Notes: generated from the letters alone by a model not told the origin. Positions 48,636 to 57,518 are shown, counted from the stretch's first letter. The stretch is 64,000 nt of DNA from Acidaminococcus fermentans DSM 20731 (GCF_000025305.1 NC_013740.1:2265770-2329769); one strand, 5' to 3'. Made by a program: numbers and translations.

Positions 48636-48675
48636 TATATTTACCAAGAAAACCGGAGAAAACCTTCCTTTTTTC

Positions 48676-49152
48676 TTACTTTTCATGGACCCGTTTCCCG
48701 GTGATGTGTTCCGGCACCAGTTCCAGCATGGTCACCCGGCTGGCGGCCCGTTCCATGACCTGGTCCACTTCCTCCACGGAAGGGTAGTACTTCAGGCCGA
48801 TCTGCCGCAAAAGAGCCATGGCCCGGTCCCGGTCCTCCAGGATATGGAGCCGGCCGAAAACTGTCACGGACCGGACCGTATAGGCCCAGTCTCCTTCCAG
48901 CTTCACCCCGGCATCGTGGACATTGAAGGATACCTTGTCACAGCGCCGGATGGCATCGATCTTGTGACCCTCCCCGGCTCCGTGGAAATAGATCCGGCCG
49001 GAAGCCTCCTCGTAAAAATAATTGATGGGAAGAGCATAGGGATAGCCCTCATCTCCGGCCAGAGCCAGGGTCCCCCGTTTTTCCTCCTTCAACACTTCCA
49101 GGCATTCCTCCGCAGAGAGTGCCTGTTTGAAACGCCGCATGGGACGAAACAT
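48676..49152 (-). CDS. Pyridoxamine 5'-phosphate oxidase-like flavin protein
   Basis: 158-aa split-barrel FMN-binding protein of the PNPOx-like/NimA group. RRFKQALSAEECLEVLKEEKRGTLALAGDEGYPYALPINYFYEEASGRIYFHGA is the typical N-terminal half, with His in FHGAGEGHKIDAI. True pyridoxamine oxidase activity is unlikely; relatives reduce nitroimidazoles or act on unknown substrates. RBS AAAGGAG. Single gene with hairpin 49172-49204 upstream. Confidence 0.85.
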   Translation of the reverse strand: MFRPMRRFKQALSAEECLEVLKEEKRGTLALAGDEGYPYALPINYFYEEASGRIYFHGAGEGHKIDAIRRCDKVSFNVHDAGVKLEGDWAYTVRSVTVFGRLHILEDRDRAMALLRQIGLKYYPSVEEVDQVMERAASRVTMLELVPEHITGKRVHEK

Positions 49153-49171
49153 GGTATCAGCTCCTTTGTGT

Positions 49172-49204
49172 AAGGGGCTGCCGCCCAGGCGGCAGCCCTG
49201 TTTT
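49172..49204 (+). terminator. Hairpin GGGGCTGCCGCC
   Basis: GGGCTGCCGCC, CAG, GCGGCAGCCC then TGTTTTTG in the plus direction; a TCAGCTGTCAACAGTCAGC block follows. Confidence 0.5.
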
Positions 49205-49230
49205 TGTCAGCTGTCAACAGTCAGCAGCCG

Positions 49231-50643
49231 TTATTTCCCATACCCTCTGGGCATCACGTCCCGGGGAATGGGACATTCATAAGTCCGGCCGTCCATGCGT
49301 TTTTGCAGCTCGGCTTTCGCCGCTGCCAGCACTTCCGGTTTTTCGTACAGGGTCCGGGCTCCTTCCGCCAGCACCCGGGCGGCAAAGAAGCAGCCCTTCA
49401 GGGCCACGCTTCCCTTGTCCTGGGCCACCCACTGCCAGGAATGGGCGCTGGTGCCGATGGCAAAACAGGCGGCGGCAAACTGGGCCAGGGGCGTCACATA
49501 GCTCACATCCCCGGTGTCCGAAGACCCCATGGCCACGGCGCTGGTGGGCTGGTAAGGCAGGATGTAGGCCCCGGAGGGATCCTTCCGGATCAGTTCCTCC
49601 CGGAGTTCCGGATCCGGGAAAGGCGCCATGCCGGGATCTTTCAGGACCCGTTCCGGACCCACCTGGTCCTGGAATTTTTTCAGGAAGGCTTTTTCCTCCT
49701 CCGTCCGCCCGGGGGCCCCAACCGTTTCCATGGCGTCCTGGAGGACCTGTCCCAGGGTCCGGTTGGGCACCAGGTTGGATACGGCCTTGTCGAAGCGGAT
49801 GGCCAGTTCCGTTTCCGTCATCAGGGCTGCCCCCCGGGCAATGTTCACCACCCGGTCATAGAGCCGCCGGGTCTCTTCATTGGACCGGGACCGGACCAGA
49901 TACAACACTTCCGCCTTGGGTTGTACAACGTTGGGTGAAACCCCGCCGGTATCCAGGATGGCATAATGGACCCGCTCGTAGTCGGCCATATGCTCCCGCA
50001 GGTAATTGACCCCCACATCCATCAGTTCCACCGCGTCCAGGGCACTGCGGCCGTTCTGGGGGGCGGCCGCCGCATGGGAGGCCCGACCCCGGAAGGTGAA
50101 GGCGGCCTGGATGTTGGCCTGGTTGGTGCCCACCATCACTTCGTTCTGGGTCCCCGGGTGCCAGGTAAGGGCCGCATCCACATCAGCAAAGACCCCTTCC
50201 CGGGTCATGTAGGTCTTGCCGCTGCCCCCTTCTTCCGCCGGACAGCCATAGACCCGGATGGTGCCCTGGCCCGGATGGGCTGCCAGATAGTCCTTCAGCA
50301 GGAGCCCGGCGCCCACAGCGGCAGTGCCCAGCAGGCAGTGGCCGCAGCCGTGGCCGTTGGGATTCTCTTCCCGGGGCTTTTCCTCCCAGACTCCGTCTTC
50401 CTGGCTGAGCCCGCTTAAGGCATCATATTCTCCCAGGATGGCGATCACCGGTTTCCCGCTGCCGTATTCCGCCACAAAGGCCGTGGGCATATGGGCCAGT
50501 CCCCGGGTCACCCGGAATCCGTGCTGTTCCAGCAGATCCTCCATGGCTCCGGCGGACCGGACCTCCTGGAATTTCAGTTCCGCATAGTCCCAGATACAGG
50601 CATTGAGTTTCTCCAGTTCTTTTTCATAGGGTTCCAGATTCAT
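49231..50643 (-). CDS. M20 amidohydrolase, AbgB (p-aminobenzoyl-glutamate hydrolase) type
   Basis: 470 aa zinc amidohydrolase. Metal motifs: LGEYDALSG, NGHGCGHCLLGTAAVGAG, CPAEEGGSGK, TWHPGT and SSDTGDVSYVTP, in the order of AbgB-like proteins; the dimerisation domain has GRASHAAAAPQNGRSALDA. Likely releases glutamate or another amino acid from an N-acyl compound. No AbgA or AbgT partner is near. Start ATG 50643 has GGAGG 9 bp upstream; the extension to 50736 would translate the 50668 repeat. 61 bp after the GTPase gene, possibly one operon. Confidence 0.88.
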   Translation of the reverse strand: MNLEPYEKELEKLNACIWDYAELKFQEVRSAGAMEDLLEQHGFRVTRGLAHMPTAFVAEYGSGKPVIAILGEYDALSGLSQEDGVWEEKPREENPNGHGCGHCLLGTAAVGAGLLLKDYLAAHPGQGTIRVYGCPAEEGGSGKTYMTREGVFADVDAALTWHPGTQNEVMVGTNQANIQAAFTFRGRASHAAAAPQNGRSALDAVELMDVGVNYLREHMADYERVHYAILDTGGVSPNVVQPKAEVLYLVRSRSNEETRRLYDRVVNIARGAALMTETELAIRFDKAVSNLVPNRTLGQVLQDAMETVGAPGRTEEEKAFLKKFQDQVGPERVLKDPGMAPFPDPELREELIRKDPSGAYILPYQPTSAVAMGSSDTGDVSYVTPLAQFAAACFAIGTSAHSWQWVAQDKGSVALKGCFFAARVLAEGARTLYEKPEVLAAAKAELQKRMDGRTYECPIPRDVMPRGYGK

Positions 50644-50667
50644 GGGCATTGACCTCCTTCGTTGCAT

Positions 50668-50703
50668 AACAACAGTTGTACAACCTTTGTCGGACATAGG
50701 TTG
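50668..50703. repeat. GTTGTACAA-containing repeat, copy 2
   Basis: AACAACAGTTGTACAACC then TTTGTCGGACATAGGTTG; almost the same as 32245-32281. Located between the GTPase stop and the amidohydrolase RBS. Confidence 0.55.
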
Positions 50704-50704
50704 T

Positions 50705-51763
50705 TTATGCTTTTTCCGGTTTCTCCCGCCGGGCATCCAGTTCGTCCAGCAACCGTTCCCGGGCCAGTCCGTAGCAGGCTTCGATATAGGCCAGACCGGC
50801 CTGGCGCACCAGCTGATACCCCAGGAGGGCCGAGGCCGCCTGCCCCACCACCGGCACCGCTTTCAGGAAGCTCCGGGCCGCGAATTTCCGGCCCAGGGTC
50901 TTGATGATCACCTTGATTCCTTCCCGGCTCATGCCGCCCAGGACCATGGCCTTGTCCCGGAGAGAGACTTTCCGGCTGCTGTGGATCACTTCCGGCGTGA
51001 TGCCGAAAGCATCCCGGATACAACCGTACATCTGGTACAGGATCAGCAGATCCACCGCCGCATCCACCCCGATAATGGGGTTGATGCCATTGTAGGCGGC
51101 ATAGGCGGAACTCCGGCGCACATAGCTCCGGGCCGCTTCCCGTTTGGCGTCCAGCTGTTCCTGGGTCCGGGCTTCCGCGGTCAGGATGTACTTTTCCCTC
51201 CGGGCGGCGGGCATTTTCCGGATAATGGCATCATTCAGGTCATCCAGTCCGGCGGGAGCATCCTTCCGGGAACAGACAAAGACCAGTTCGAAATCCTCCC
51301 GTCCCAGCTGGGCCGCCACATCCCGGCGGATGGAAGCTTCGCTTTCCTCCAGGCTCATCCCTTCTTCATAGATCAGGTCCGTTTTGTTCCGGACGAAGAT
51401 GCAGGGTTTTCCCTTCCCGGTGAGCTGCCGGAACAATTCCGTATCCCCCTGATGCAGTTTGTCCGAAAACACACAGAGGAACATATCATAGTCGAAAAGA
51501 TGGAACTGATCGATAAACTCGTTCCAGGGAAAGGATTTTGTTCCGTATCCCGGCAGATCCATAAAGGTGGCATCCCCGTGTTCCACCAAAAGGGGTTCCC
51601 GGGTGGTATCCGTTTCCACCCCCACCGGTACCGCCTGATACCCGCAGATGGCATTGATCAGGCTGGATTTCCCGGAACCGGGCTGACCGAACAGCACAAT
51701 GGTCACATTCTCCTGGTCCAGGTTCTTCATTTTTTCTCTGATGGCATTTCCGTCCTTTGTCAT
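50705..51763 (-). CDS. IRG-like GTPase, second of a tandem pair
   Basis: 352 aa. G1 GQPGSGKSS (26-34), G3 DLPGYG (69-74), G4 NKTD (126-129). The stretch FMDLPGYGTKSFPWNEFIDQ and FDYDMFLCVFS parallels vertebrate immunity-related GTPases (DLPGIG..FPxxxY...YDFF). The C-terminal part is helical with NPIIGVDAAVDLLILYQMYG and a glycine-rich VPVVGQAASALLGYQLVRQA, similar to DUF697-type membrane-associated regions. Overlaps its sister gene by 4 bp. Role unknown: membrane remodelling or stress/defence are open possibilities. I cannot exclude other TRAFAC GTPase families. Confidence 0.8.
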   Translation of the reverse strand: MTKDGNAIREKMKNLDQENVTIVLFGQPGSGKSSLINAICGYQAVPVGVETDTTREPLLVEHGDATFMDLPGYGTKSFPWNEFIDQFHLFDYDMFLCVFSDKLHQGDTELFRQLTGKGKPCIFVRNKTDLIYEEGMSLEESEASIRRDVAAQLGREDFELVFVCSRKDAPAGLDDLNDAIIRKMPAARREKYILTAEARTQEQLDAKREAARSYVRRSSAYAAYNGINPIIGVDAAVDLLILYQMYGCIRDAFGITPEVIHSSRKVSLRDKAMVLGGMSREGIKVIIKTLGRKFAARSFLKAVPVVGQAASALLGYQLVRQAGLAYIEACYGLARERLLDELDARREKPEKA

Positions 51764-52818
51764 GCGTCCCCCATCCGGATTTCCGCCTGGAGCCGTTCCA
51801 GGGCATAGGTGTAACAGTCGTCGATGTATTTCTGTCCCAGGTAATAGAGACTGGCGGCATTGAAGCCCATCACCGCCGCTCCTCCGATCACCGGGATCAC
51901 TTTGGCGGTTTTTCCGGTGGCTTTTTTCCGGAGCAGCCAGGTGATCCCCTTGGTCACCCGTTCTCCCGTGACCCCTTCCGCCAGTTTTTTCACCGCCTGG
52001 GAAGCGGGCCCCTGGGGCAGGACTTCTTTTTCACTGAGACCAAAGGCCTCCCGGACCGCCCGGTACAGGCTTTTCAGGATCTGGCTGTCCAGGGCCGCAT
52101 CCATGCCGATCACCGGATTCAATCCGTTGGCCGCTGCCAGCATCATGAACTTCTTCAGGGACCGTTCCGCCGCCCTCCGCTTCACCTGCAGGGCTTCTTC
52201 CGTATAGGCTTTGGCATGGCGGAAGAACCGGTCCCGCTGGGCTTCCGGCAAAAGGGCACCCATGGCCCGTTCCAGTTCCGGGATCCCCCGTTCCCCGGCC
52301 GGCCGGTTCCGCCGGCAGCTGGTGAACACCAGGGTTTCCCGGGGCCCCACCTGATGATGGAGATCCCGGCGGATCTTTGCTTCCAGCTCTTCCCGGCTGC
52401 AGGAAGGATCGTACAGTCCGTCGCATTTGTTCCGGACAAACAGGCAGACCCGGCCGGTCCGGGCAATCTTCCCGAAAAAGTCCACATCCGCCTGATGGAG
52501 CTTCCCGGCAAAAACGCACAGGAACAGGTCATACTGGAGAGGATTGAAGGTGCTGAAATAGGCGTTTTCCGGAAACAGGCTGGTATCATAGCCCGGCAGG
52601 TCCACATAGATCACATCCGGACATTCCACGATCTGGGCTTCCCGGGTGGTGTCCGTGGCCTGGCTCACCCGGGCCACCCGCTGGCCGGCCAGTTCGTTGA
52701 TCAGGGAGCTTTTGCCGGCCCCCGGCTGCCCGAACAGACAGATTTTGATTTTATGATCCCGTTCCCGCTGCCAGGCCTGGAGGAACTGGGATGCCAGATG
52801 TTTGTAATCCCCGGCCAT
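51760..52818 (-). CDS. IRG-like GTPase, first of a tandem pair
   Basis: 352 aa, same length as its sister. G1 GQPGAGKSS (30-38), G3 DLPGYD (73-78, Asp in place of Gly), G4 NKCD (130-133). C-terminal NPVIGMDAALDSQILKSLYR and IPVIGGAAVMGFNAASLYYLGQ correspond to the helices and glycine zipper of the sister. The two proteins are about 35-40% alike by eye, so the pair is an old duplication and may form heterodimers, as paired dynamin-like proteins do. 13 bp after the asparaginase gene and coupled to the next by ATGA. Confidence 0.8.
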   Translation of the reverse strand: MAGDYKHLASQFLQAWQRERDHKIKICLFGQPGAGKSSLINELAGQRVARVSQATDTTREAQIVECPDVIYVDLPGYDTSLFPENAYFSTFNPLQYDLFLCVFAGKLHQADVDFFGKIARTGRVCLFVRNKCDGLYDPSCSREELEAKIRRDLHHQVGPRETLVFTSCRRNRPAGERGIPELERAMGALLPEAQRDRFFRHAKAYTEEALQVKRRAAERSLKKFMMLAAANGLNPVIGMDAALDSQILKSLYRAVREAFGLSEKEVLPQGPASQAVKKLAEGVTGERVTKGITWLLRKKATGKTAKVIPVIGGAAVMGFNAASLYYLGQKYIDDCYTYALERLQAEIRMGDA

Positions 52819-52831
52819 ACTGCTCCCTCCT

Positions 52832-53776
52832 TTATGCTTCCTCTTCCGTTTCGTTGGCCAGGCTCCACATGAGCCGGGTCACCGCCGCTTCCAGGGTCAT
52901 GGGACCGCCGGATTCCACCCCGGCCTGGGCCGCCAGGATCCCCATGGGATACAGGGACAGATCCACCCCGTCAAAAAGGCACTGGCTGACGCAGACCACC
53001 TTGACGCCTTTTTTGATGGCCCGGCGGATGGCCGGCAGGAAGTTCTGCTGGTCCGTGTTCACCCCTCCGGCCCCATAGCATTCCAGCACCAGGCCCCGGT
53101 AGCCCCGTTCCACCGCATAATCGATGATGTCCGGTTTCAGGCCGGGGGTCATGGTGATGGCCATCACCCGGGGTTCCATTTTTTCCTCCACCCGGAAGCC
53201 CCCCACATTTTCCCGGCTGGGCAGGTTCTTCTTGACCCCTTCCTTGCCGAAATACAGCACCGGTGCCTCGTTGACGCTTTCAAAGGCATTGGGGTTCCGG
53301 GTAAAGATCTTCTTGGCACAGTCCCCCTTGATCACCTTGTTCCCAAAGGCCACGAAGACTCCGGGCAGCCCGCTGGCCGCCACGGAAAACGCCAGTTCCA
53401 GGTTGCTCCGGGCATCGCTGTTGGTCAGGCTGAGAGGCACCTGGGCCCCGGTGAGCACCACCGGTTTCCCCAGATTGATCAGCATCCGGGAAAGGGCACT
53501 GGAGGTATAGGCCATGGTGTCCGTGCCATGGGTCAGCACAAAGGCATCGTAGTCGCTGTAATTGTCCCCGATCAGCCGGGCCCAGGCACTCCAGTGGGCC
53601 GGTTCCAGGTTGCTGCTGTCCAGGAGGGTCAGATCCTGTACGGTGATCTCTCCCAGGGTCCGCAGTTCCGGTACCTGCTTCAGGATGTCCTCCCCCTTCA
53701 GGGTGGGCTCCAGCCCCTCGTCGGTTACCGTGCAGGCAATGGTTCCGCCGGTGGTCAGAAAGAGTATTTTCTTCAT
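52832..53776 (-). CDS. ansA: L-asparaginase, type I
   Basis: 314 aa. Hydrolyses asparagine to aspartate and ammonia. Active-site motifs TTGGTIA (first Thr 12) and LTHGTDTMAYTSSAL (Thr85-Asp86), plus ECYGAGGVNTD. No signal peptide: cytoplasmic. Glutamine activity cannot be excluded. Heads the operon with two GTPases and perhaps the M20 hydrolase. A 17-bp palindrome (53796-53812) lies between its RBS and the -10 region. Confidence 0.92.
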   Translation of the reverse strand: MKKILFLTTGGTIACTVTDEGLEPTLKGEDILKQVPELRTLGEITVQDLTLLDSSNLEPAHWSAWARLIGDNYSDYDAFVLTHGTDTMAYTSSALSRMLINLGKPVVLTGAQVPLSLTNSDARSNLELAFSVAASGLPGVFVAFGNKVIKGDCAKKIFTRNPNAFESVNEAPVLYFGKEGVKKNLPSRENVGGFRVEEKMEPRVMAITMTPGLKPDIIDYAVERGYRGLVLECYGAGGVNTDQQNFLPAIRRAIKKGVKVVCVSQCLFDGVDLSLYPMGILAAQAGVESGGPMTLEAAVTRLMWSLANETEEEA

Positions 53777-53795
53777 GGATTTTTCCTTCTCCTTG

Positions 53796-53812
53796 TTCTA
53801 TAATCTATAGAA
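53796..53812. promoter_or_regulatory. Palindrome upstream of ansA, candidate operator
   Basis: TTCTATA, ATC, TATAGAA with perfect arms, 20 bp before the start codon; a TATAAT lies on the minus strand just upstream. Confidence 0.4.
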
Positions 53813-53884
53813 ACAATTATAGCATATGTAAGGAATTCAGGCAGAGGAAGTGGATGCATTCCAAAGATTTTTACGGTTGTACAG

Positions 53885-53907
53885 GGTTGTTTTGATATAA
53901 AACAACC
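53885..53907. promoter_or_regulatory. Palindrome upstream of the M48 gene
   Basis: GGTTGTTTT, GATAT, AAAACAACC: perfect 9-bp arms, followed by two GTTGTTTTAT words (53909-53928). GGTTGTAC and ACAACC words also form the 32245/50668 repeats. Confidence 0.45.
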
Positions 53908-53959
53908 GTTGTTTTATTGTTGTTTTATCTATTTCTGTTACGTTTGGAGGAGATTTTCC

Positions 53960-55150
53960 ATGACCGGTCTGCTTACCCGAAAACTGAAAAAGAAACTGTC
54001 CCTGTCCCTTTCCGGGCTGTTCCTTTCCACCGCCCTGACCCTGTCCGCCGCCCCGGCGGCGGAAGCCTTTGACTGGAGCAATGCCATCGGGTCCATTGTC
54101 CTGGTCTCCGCCCAGTACAGCATGCTGAACAAACAGGTGGCCTACCTGGACGGCAAAGGCCGGGGAGAATACCTGGACCAGATCAAGGGCCAGGAAGGAG
54201 TCAATGAGGATCCGGAAGCCAATGCCATGCTGGACCGGGTAATGGGACGGCTGTCCGGTGCCATCGCCAAAACGGATCCTTCCATCGAAAAGAATCCCTA
54301 TCATTACTTTGTGAACAACAGCACCAAATTCAATGCCTACTGCACCCTGGGCCACAATGTATCCGTGAACATCGGCCTGTTCACCACCCTGAACTACAAT
54401 GAGGACGAAGTGGCCTTTGTACTGGGCCACGAACTGGGCCACGGGGAACAGCACGACCCGGCCAACGGGGTGAAACGGACCTTCCCCATTGCCCTGCTGG
54501 CAGCCGTGGCCGGCAGCCAGAGCAATATGCTGGAAGCGGTGGGCACCAACCTGCTGGCCAACCTGGGCAGTGCCAAACTGGTTACCCTGCCCATGGAAAA
54601 GAAAGCCGATGAACTGGGCTTCACCTACGCCACGGAAGCCGGCTACAACCCAGGAGCCGGCAGTGCCCTGTGGCAGCGGGTGATGGAAAAGATGGGGAAC
54701 AACCGGGAAACCTTCCTGGGGACCATCTTCATGCCCAGCGACCATCCCAACAACGGCTCCCGCCGGGACAAATACACCAAAAGAATGTACGAATACAGCG
54801 GGAAACATGTGAATGTGGACAAGAAGACCGGCGCCATCCTGGTGAACAAAAAGAATCTGGGACTGGTCCGGCCCGGGGGAAACATGAGCAGCCGGGAACG
54901 GACCTATCTGGTGGCCGGCAGCCTGGCCCGGGTCTACCACGAACAACCTTCCGTACAACCTTCTGCTGAGCAGGACGGCAGCGATCTGTATTTCGGAGGC
55001 CGGCGGATCATGAGCCTCCAGTACGGAGATGACGGTGCCGCCTGGGTGGAAAAGCTGAACAAGGCAGCGGGGAAAGGGAAACAACCTGTAAAACAACCAG
55101 TTGTTTCCAATAAAAAAGGCGCTGTGAAAAAATCATTCACAGCGCCTTAA
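53960..55150 (+). CDS. Exported M48-family metalloprotease
   Basis: 396 aa. Signal peptide 1-36 (AAEA-F). Zinc motif HELGH at 157-161 with the third ligand in EKKADELGF; NNSTKFNAYCTLGHNVSVNIGL precedes it as in BepA/LoiP-type proteases. No transmembrane helices after the signal, so a periplasmic quality-control protease. GGAGGAG before ATG 53960. The last dozen residues (KKGAVKKSFTAP) are encoded by the terminator stem, so the normal stop may have been lost by frameshift. Tail region is Gln/Pro/Lys-rich. Confidence 0.88.
   Translation: MTGLLTRKLKKKLSLSLSGLFLSTALTLSAAPAAEAFDWSNAIGSIVLVSAQYSMLNKQVAYLDGKGRGEYLDQIKGQEGVNEDPEANAMLDRVMGRLSGAIAKTDPSIEKNPYHYFVNNSTKFNAYCTLGHNVSVNIGLFTTLNYNEDEVAFVLGHELGHGEQHDPANGVKRTFPIALLAAVAGSQSNMLEAVGTNLLANLGSAKLVTLPMEKKADELGFTYATEAGYNPGAGSALWQRVMEKMGNNRETFLGTIFMPSDHPNNGSRRDKYTKRMYEYSGKHVNVDKKTGAILVNKKNLGLVRPGGNMSSRERTYLVAGSLARVYHEQPSVQPSAEQDGSDLYFGGRRIMSLQYGDDGAAWVEKLNKAAGKGKQPVKQPVVSNKKGAVKKSFTAP
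55118..55148 (+). terminator. Terminator inside the M48 3' end (CTGTGAAA family)
   Basis: GGCGCTGTGAA / TTCACAGCGCC, preceded by A6. The TAA stop is at its right edge. Confidence 0.65.
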
Positions 55151-55208
55151 ATTTGCCAGCGTAAGCTGGCTTCCATCGGCTAGAGACTAGTGACTAGAGA
55201 CTAGTGAC
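55150..55208 (-). repeat. R2 repeat, inverted copy
   Basis: GCCAGCGTAAGCTGGC hairpin, TTCCATCGG, then CTAGAGACTAGTGAC words in tandem. Mirror of 15752-15812, again between two CTGTGAAA-type hairpins. Confidence 0.75.
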
Positions 55209-55239
55209 GGGGATGTGAAAATCATTTTTTCACATCCCC
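55209..55239. terminator. Hairpin, CTGTGAAA family
   Basis: GGGGATGTGAAAA / TTTTCACATCCCC. Confidence 0.6.
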
Positions 55240-55241
55240 TT

Positions 55242-55448
55242 GTCAGTGGTCAATGGTCAATTGCCGATGGAAATTAATTTTGCAAATTGATTTTGAAACA
55301 GCATAAACCGTAGGGGGCGCAGGCCCGGCGCCCCGCCCAAAGCACTCATCATCAGCGTTCAGTCGGGCTGCCCGGCGTGCAGCCCCTACAGTTCCGATTG
55401 ATACAAGCAAAAATTTGCCTGCAAATTTTATCCTTCGGCCGTTGACAG
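55242..55448 (-). repeat. R1 element, full-length copy
   Basis: Begins GTCAGTGGTCAATGGTCAAT; has AATTAATTTTGCAAATTGAT, CGTAGGGGGCGCAGGC, GGGCTGCCCGGCG modules; ends CGGCCGTTGACAGG. Follows an R2 repeat, so two element types sit in tandem. Confidence 0.7.
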
Positions 55449-55477
55449 GATTGTTGCACAAGCCGTGCAGCAACCCT

Positions 55478-56806
55478 TTATTTCATCTCTTCCGGCAGAA
55501 TCAGATTCAGCACCACAGCCACCACGAACACCACGGCCACGCAGTTTTCGGCGAAGACGCTTTTCATCAGATCCGGGAAGATCTTGAAGATGGCGGGGTT
55601 TTGGGTGAACCCGATGCCGATGGACAGGCTCAGGGCCGCAATGATCATGTTCCGCTGGCTGTAGCCGCAGCTGCCCAGCATCCGCACCCCGCTGACCACG
55701 ATGGAGCCGAACATCATCAGGGTGCAGCCCCCCAGCACCGCTTCCGGCAGGGACGCCAGGATCACTCCCAGCACCGGGAACAGACCGGCCAGAATCATAA
55801 TGGCCGCACCGCTGGCCACCGCTTTCCGGTTCACCACATGGGTCATGGCAATGAGCCCCACGTTCTGGCTGAAGGACGTGATGGGCAAGCACCCGAACAG
55901 GGAGGACAGGGCACTGATGAACCCGTCCACGCCAATGGACCCTTCGATTTCCTTATCCGTGGCATTCCGGCCAAAGCCCATGACCGTCAGCGCCGACGTA
56001 TCCCCCAGGGTTTCCGTGGCGGATACCAGGAAAATCAGGAATACGGAGAAAATGGCGTCCGGATGGAATTCCAGGGCATAGGGCAGGGGCTGGGGCAGGG
56101 AGAAGAGCCCGGCAGAACCGATCTTGGACAGATCCACCATACCGTAGAAAAAGGCGGTGATGTACCCCACGATCAGCCCGAAAAGCACGGACAGCTGCTT
56201 GTAGAAGGACTTGGCTTTGATGTTGAACACCAGGCAGGACACCAGGGTCACGGTCCCTACGATCATATAAGGAGCTTCCCCGAAATGGGGGTTGCCAAAA
56301 CCACCCCCGAAGGAATTGGCCCCAATGCCCAGCAGGGAGAACCCGATGGAAGTCACCACGCTGGCGGAAACGATGGGCGGGATGAACCGGCGCCACCACC
56401 GGGCAATGAGTCCCAGACAGCCTTCCAGACAGCCCCCCACCAGGGCCGCTCCCAGGATGGCCCCGTAGCCGTATTTGGCCCCGATCACGCAGAAGGTGGA
56501 TACAAAGGTGAAGCTGATCCCCATGATGATGGGCAGCCGGCTCCCCAGGGGACCCACCGGGAACATCTGGAACAGGGACCCCACCCCGGCCATGATCATG
56601 GCCGCCTGGATCAGGGCCGCCGCCTGTTCCGTGGGCATCTTCACCGCCCCGGTGACGATCAGGATGGGGGCGATATTGGCCACGAACATGGCCAGCACAT
56701 GCTGGAGCCCGAAGGGCACTGCCTTTTTCAGGCTGATTTCGCCGTCGAACCGGTAAATGGGATCGGACAGGTCCAAACCCGGTTCCTGGATCTTTTCTTC
56801 TGCCAT
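55478..56806 (-). CDS. pbuX: Xanthine permease (NCS2 family)
   Basis: 442-aa nucleobase:cation symporter, about 14 membrane segments. The NCS2 signature SFSQNVGLIAMT is at about residue 300; FGLQHVLAMFVANIAPILIVTGA is the first-helix motif and ETLGDTSALTVMGFGRNATDKEIEG the central loop. Genetic linkage to xpt (9 bp after it) argues for xanthine. RBS GGAGGGG precedes ATG 56806. A weak GGTTGCTGCAC hairpin follows the stop. Confidence 0.9.
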   Translation of the reverse strand: MAEEKIQEPGLDLSDPIYRFDGEISLKKAVPFGLQHVLAMFVANIAPILIVTGAVKMPTEQAAALIQAAMIMAGVGSLFQMFPVGPLGSRLPIIMGISFTFVSTFCVIGAKYGYGAILGAALVGGCLEGCLGLIARWWRRFIPPIVSASVVTSIGFSLLGIGANSFGGGFGNPHFGEAPYMIVGTVTLVSCLVFNIKAKSFYKQLSVLFGLIVGYITAFFYGMVDLSKIGSAGLFSLPQPLPYALEFHPDAIFSVFLIFLVSATETLGDTSALTVMGFGRNATDKEIEGSIGVDGFISALSSLFGCLPITSFSQNVGLIAMTHVVNRKAVASGAAIMILAGLFPVLGVILASLPEAVLGGCTLMMFGSIVVSGVRMLGSCGYSQRNMIIAALSLSIGIGFTQNPAIFKIFPDLMKSVFAENCVAVVFVVAVVLNLILPEEMK

Positions 56807-56815
56807 GGCCCCTCC

Positions 56816-57400
56816 TTACCGGAATACGATGGTGCCGGATGCGGCATCCATTTTTTCAATGATGGCCAGGCTCTTTACATCGTAGCCTTTCTTCCGCAGG
56901 GCATCGCCGCCCCCCTGGAAGCCTTTTTCGATGGCAATGCCCACTCCTTCCACTTCGGCACCAGCCTGGTGGACCAGGTCGATAAGGCCTTCCACCGCAC
57001 AGCCGTTGGCCAGGAAGTCATCGATGATCAGTACGTGATCTCCGGCATTCAGGTATTTCTTGGAAACCACTACATGGTTCACCTTGTTGTGGGTGAAGGA
57101 TCTGATTTCCGTGCTGTAGACGTCCTTGTCCATGTTGCTGCCGGCGCTTTTCTTGGCAAAGAGCACGGGCACCCGGAAATGGACCGCCGTCAGACAGGCA
57201 ATGCCGATGCCGGAAGCCTCGATGGTCAGGATCTTGCTGATGGGCCGGTCCTTGAACAGTTCGTAGAATTCCTTCCCCAGCTTGCTGATGAAAGGCACAT
57301 CGATCTGGTGGTTCAGGAAACTGTCCACCTTCAACACATCGCCGCTTTTAATGGTCCCGTCCGCCAGGATTTTCTTCTGCAGTAAATTGTACTCTGCCAT
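56816..57400 (-). CDS. xpt: Xanthine phosphoribosyltransferase
   Basis: 194 aa. Converts xanthine and PRPP to XMP (purine salvage). [15 protein letters not shown] near the start is typical Xpt; the PRPP loop is [18 protein letters not shown]. First gene of xpt-pbuX. The roughly 60-nt leader has a TATAAT (minus strand) and an AGGAAGA RBS. No purine riboswitch core could be found, although many Firmicute xpt operons have one. Confidence 0.93.
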   Translation of the reverse strand: MAEYNLLQKKILADGTIKSGDVLKVDSFLNHQIDVPFISKLGKEFYELFKDRPISKILTIEASGIGIACLTAVHFRVPVLFAKKSAGSNMDKDVYSTEIRSFTHNKVNHVVVSKKYLNAGDHVLIIDDFLANGCAVEGLIDLVHQAGAEVEGVGIAIEKGFQGGGDALRKKGYDVKSLAIIEKMDAASGTIVFR

Positions 57401-57489
57401 GTCTTCCTCCCGTTTCTTCCAGACAAATCATATTGTTTTTATAAAGGGATATTATATCATATCCGTACCTTCCGGAGAACAAAAAAAGA

Positions 57490-57514
57490 GGTGTGAAAAA
57501 ACAGCTTTCACACC
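57490..57514 (-). terminator. Hairpin, CTGTGAAA family
   Basis: GGTGTGAAA / TTTCACACC followed on the minus strand by CTCTTTTTTT. It lies beyond the R1 copy from the tRNA-Gly terminator. Confidence 0.6.
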
Positions 57515-57518
57515 CCCT

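Noticed and set aside
57401..57480. Purine riboswitch upstream of xpt
   Set aside because: No conserved three-way-junction core; the leader is only about 60 nt.
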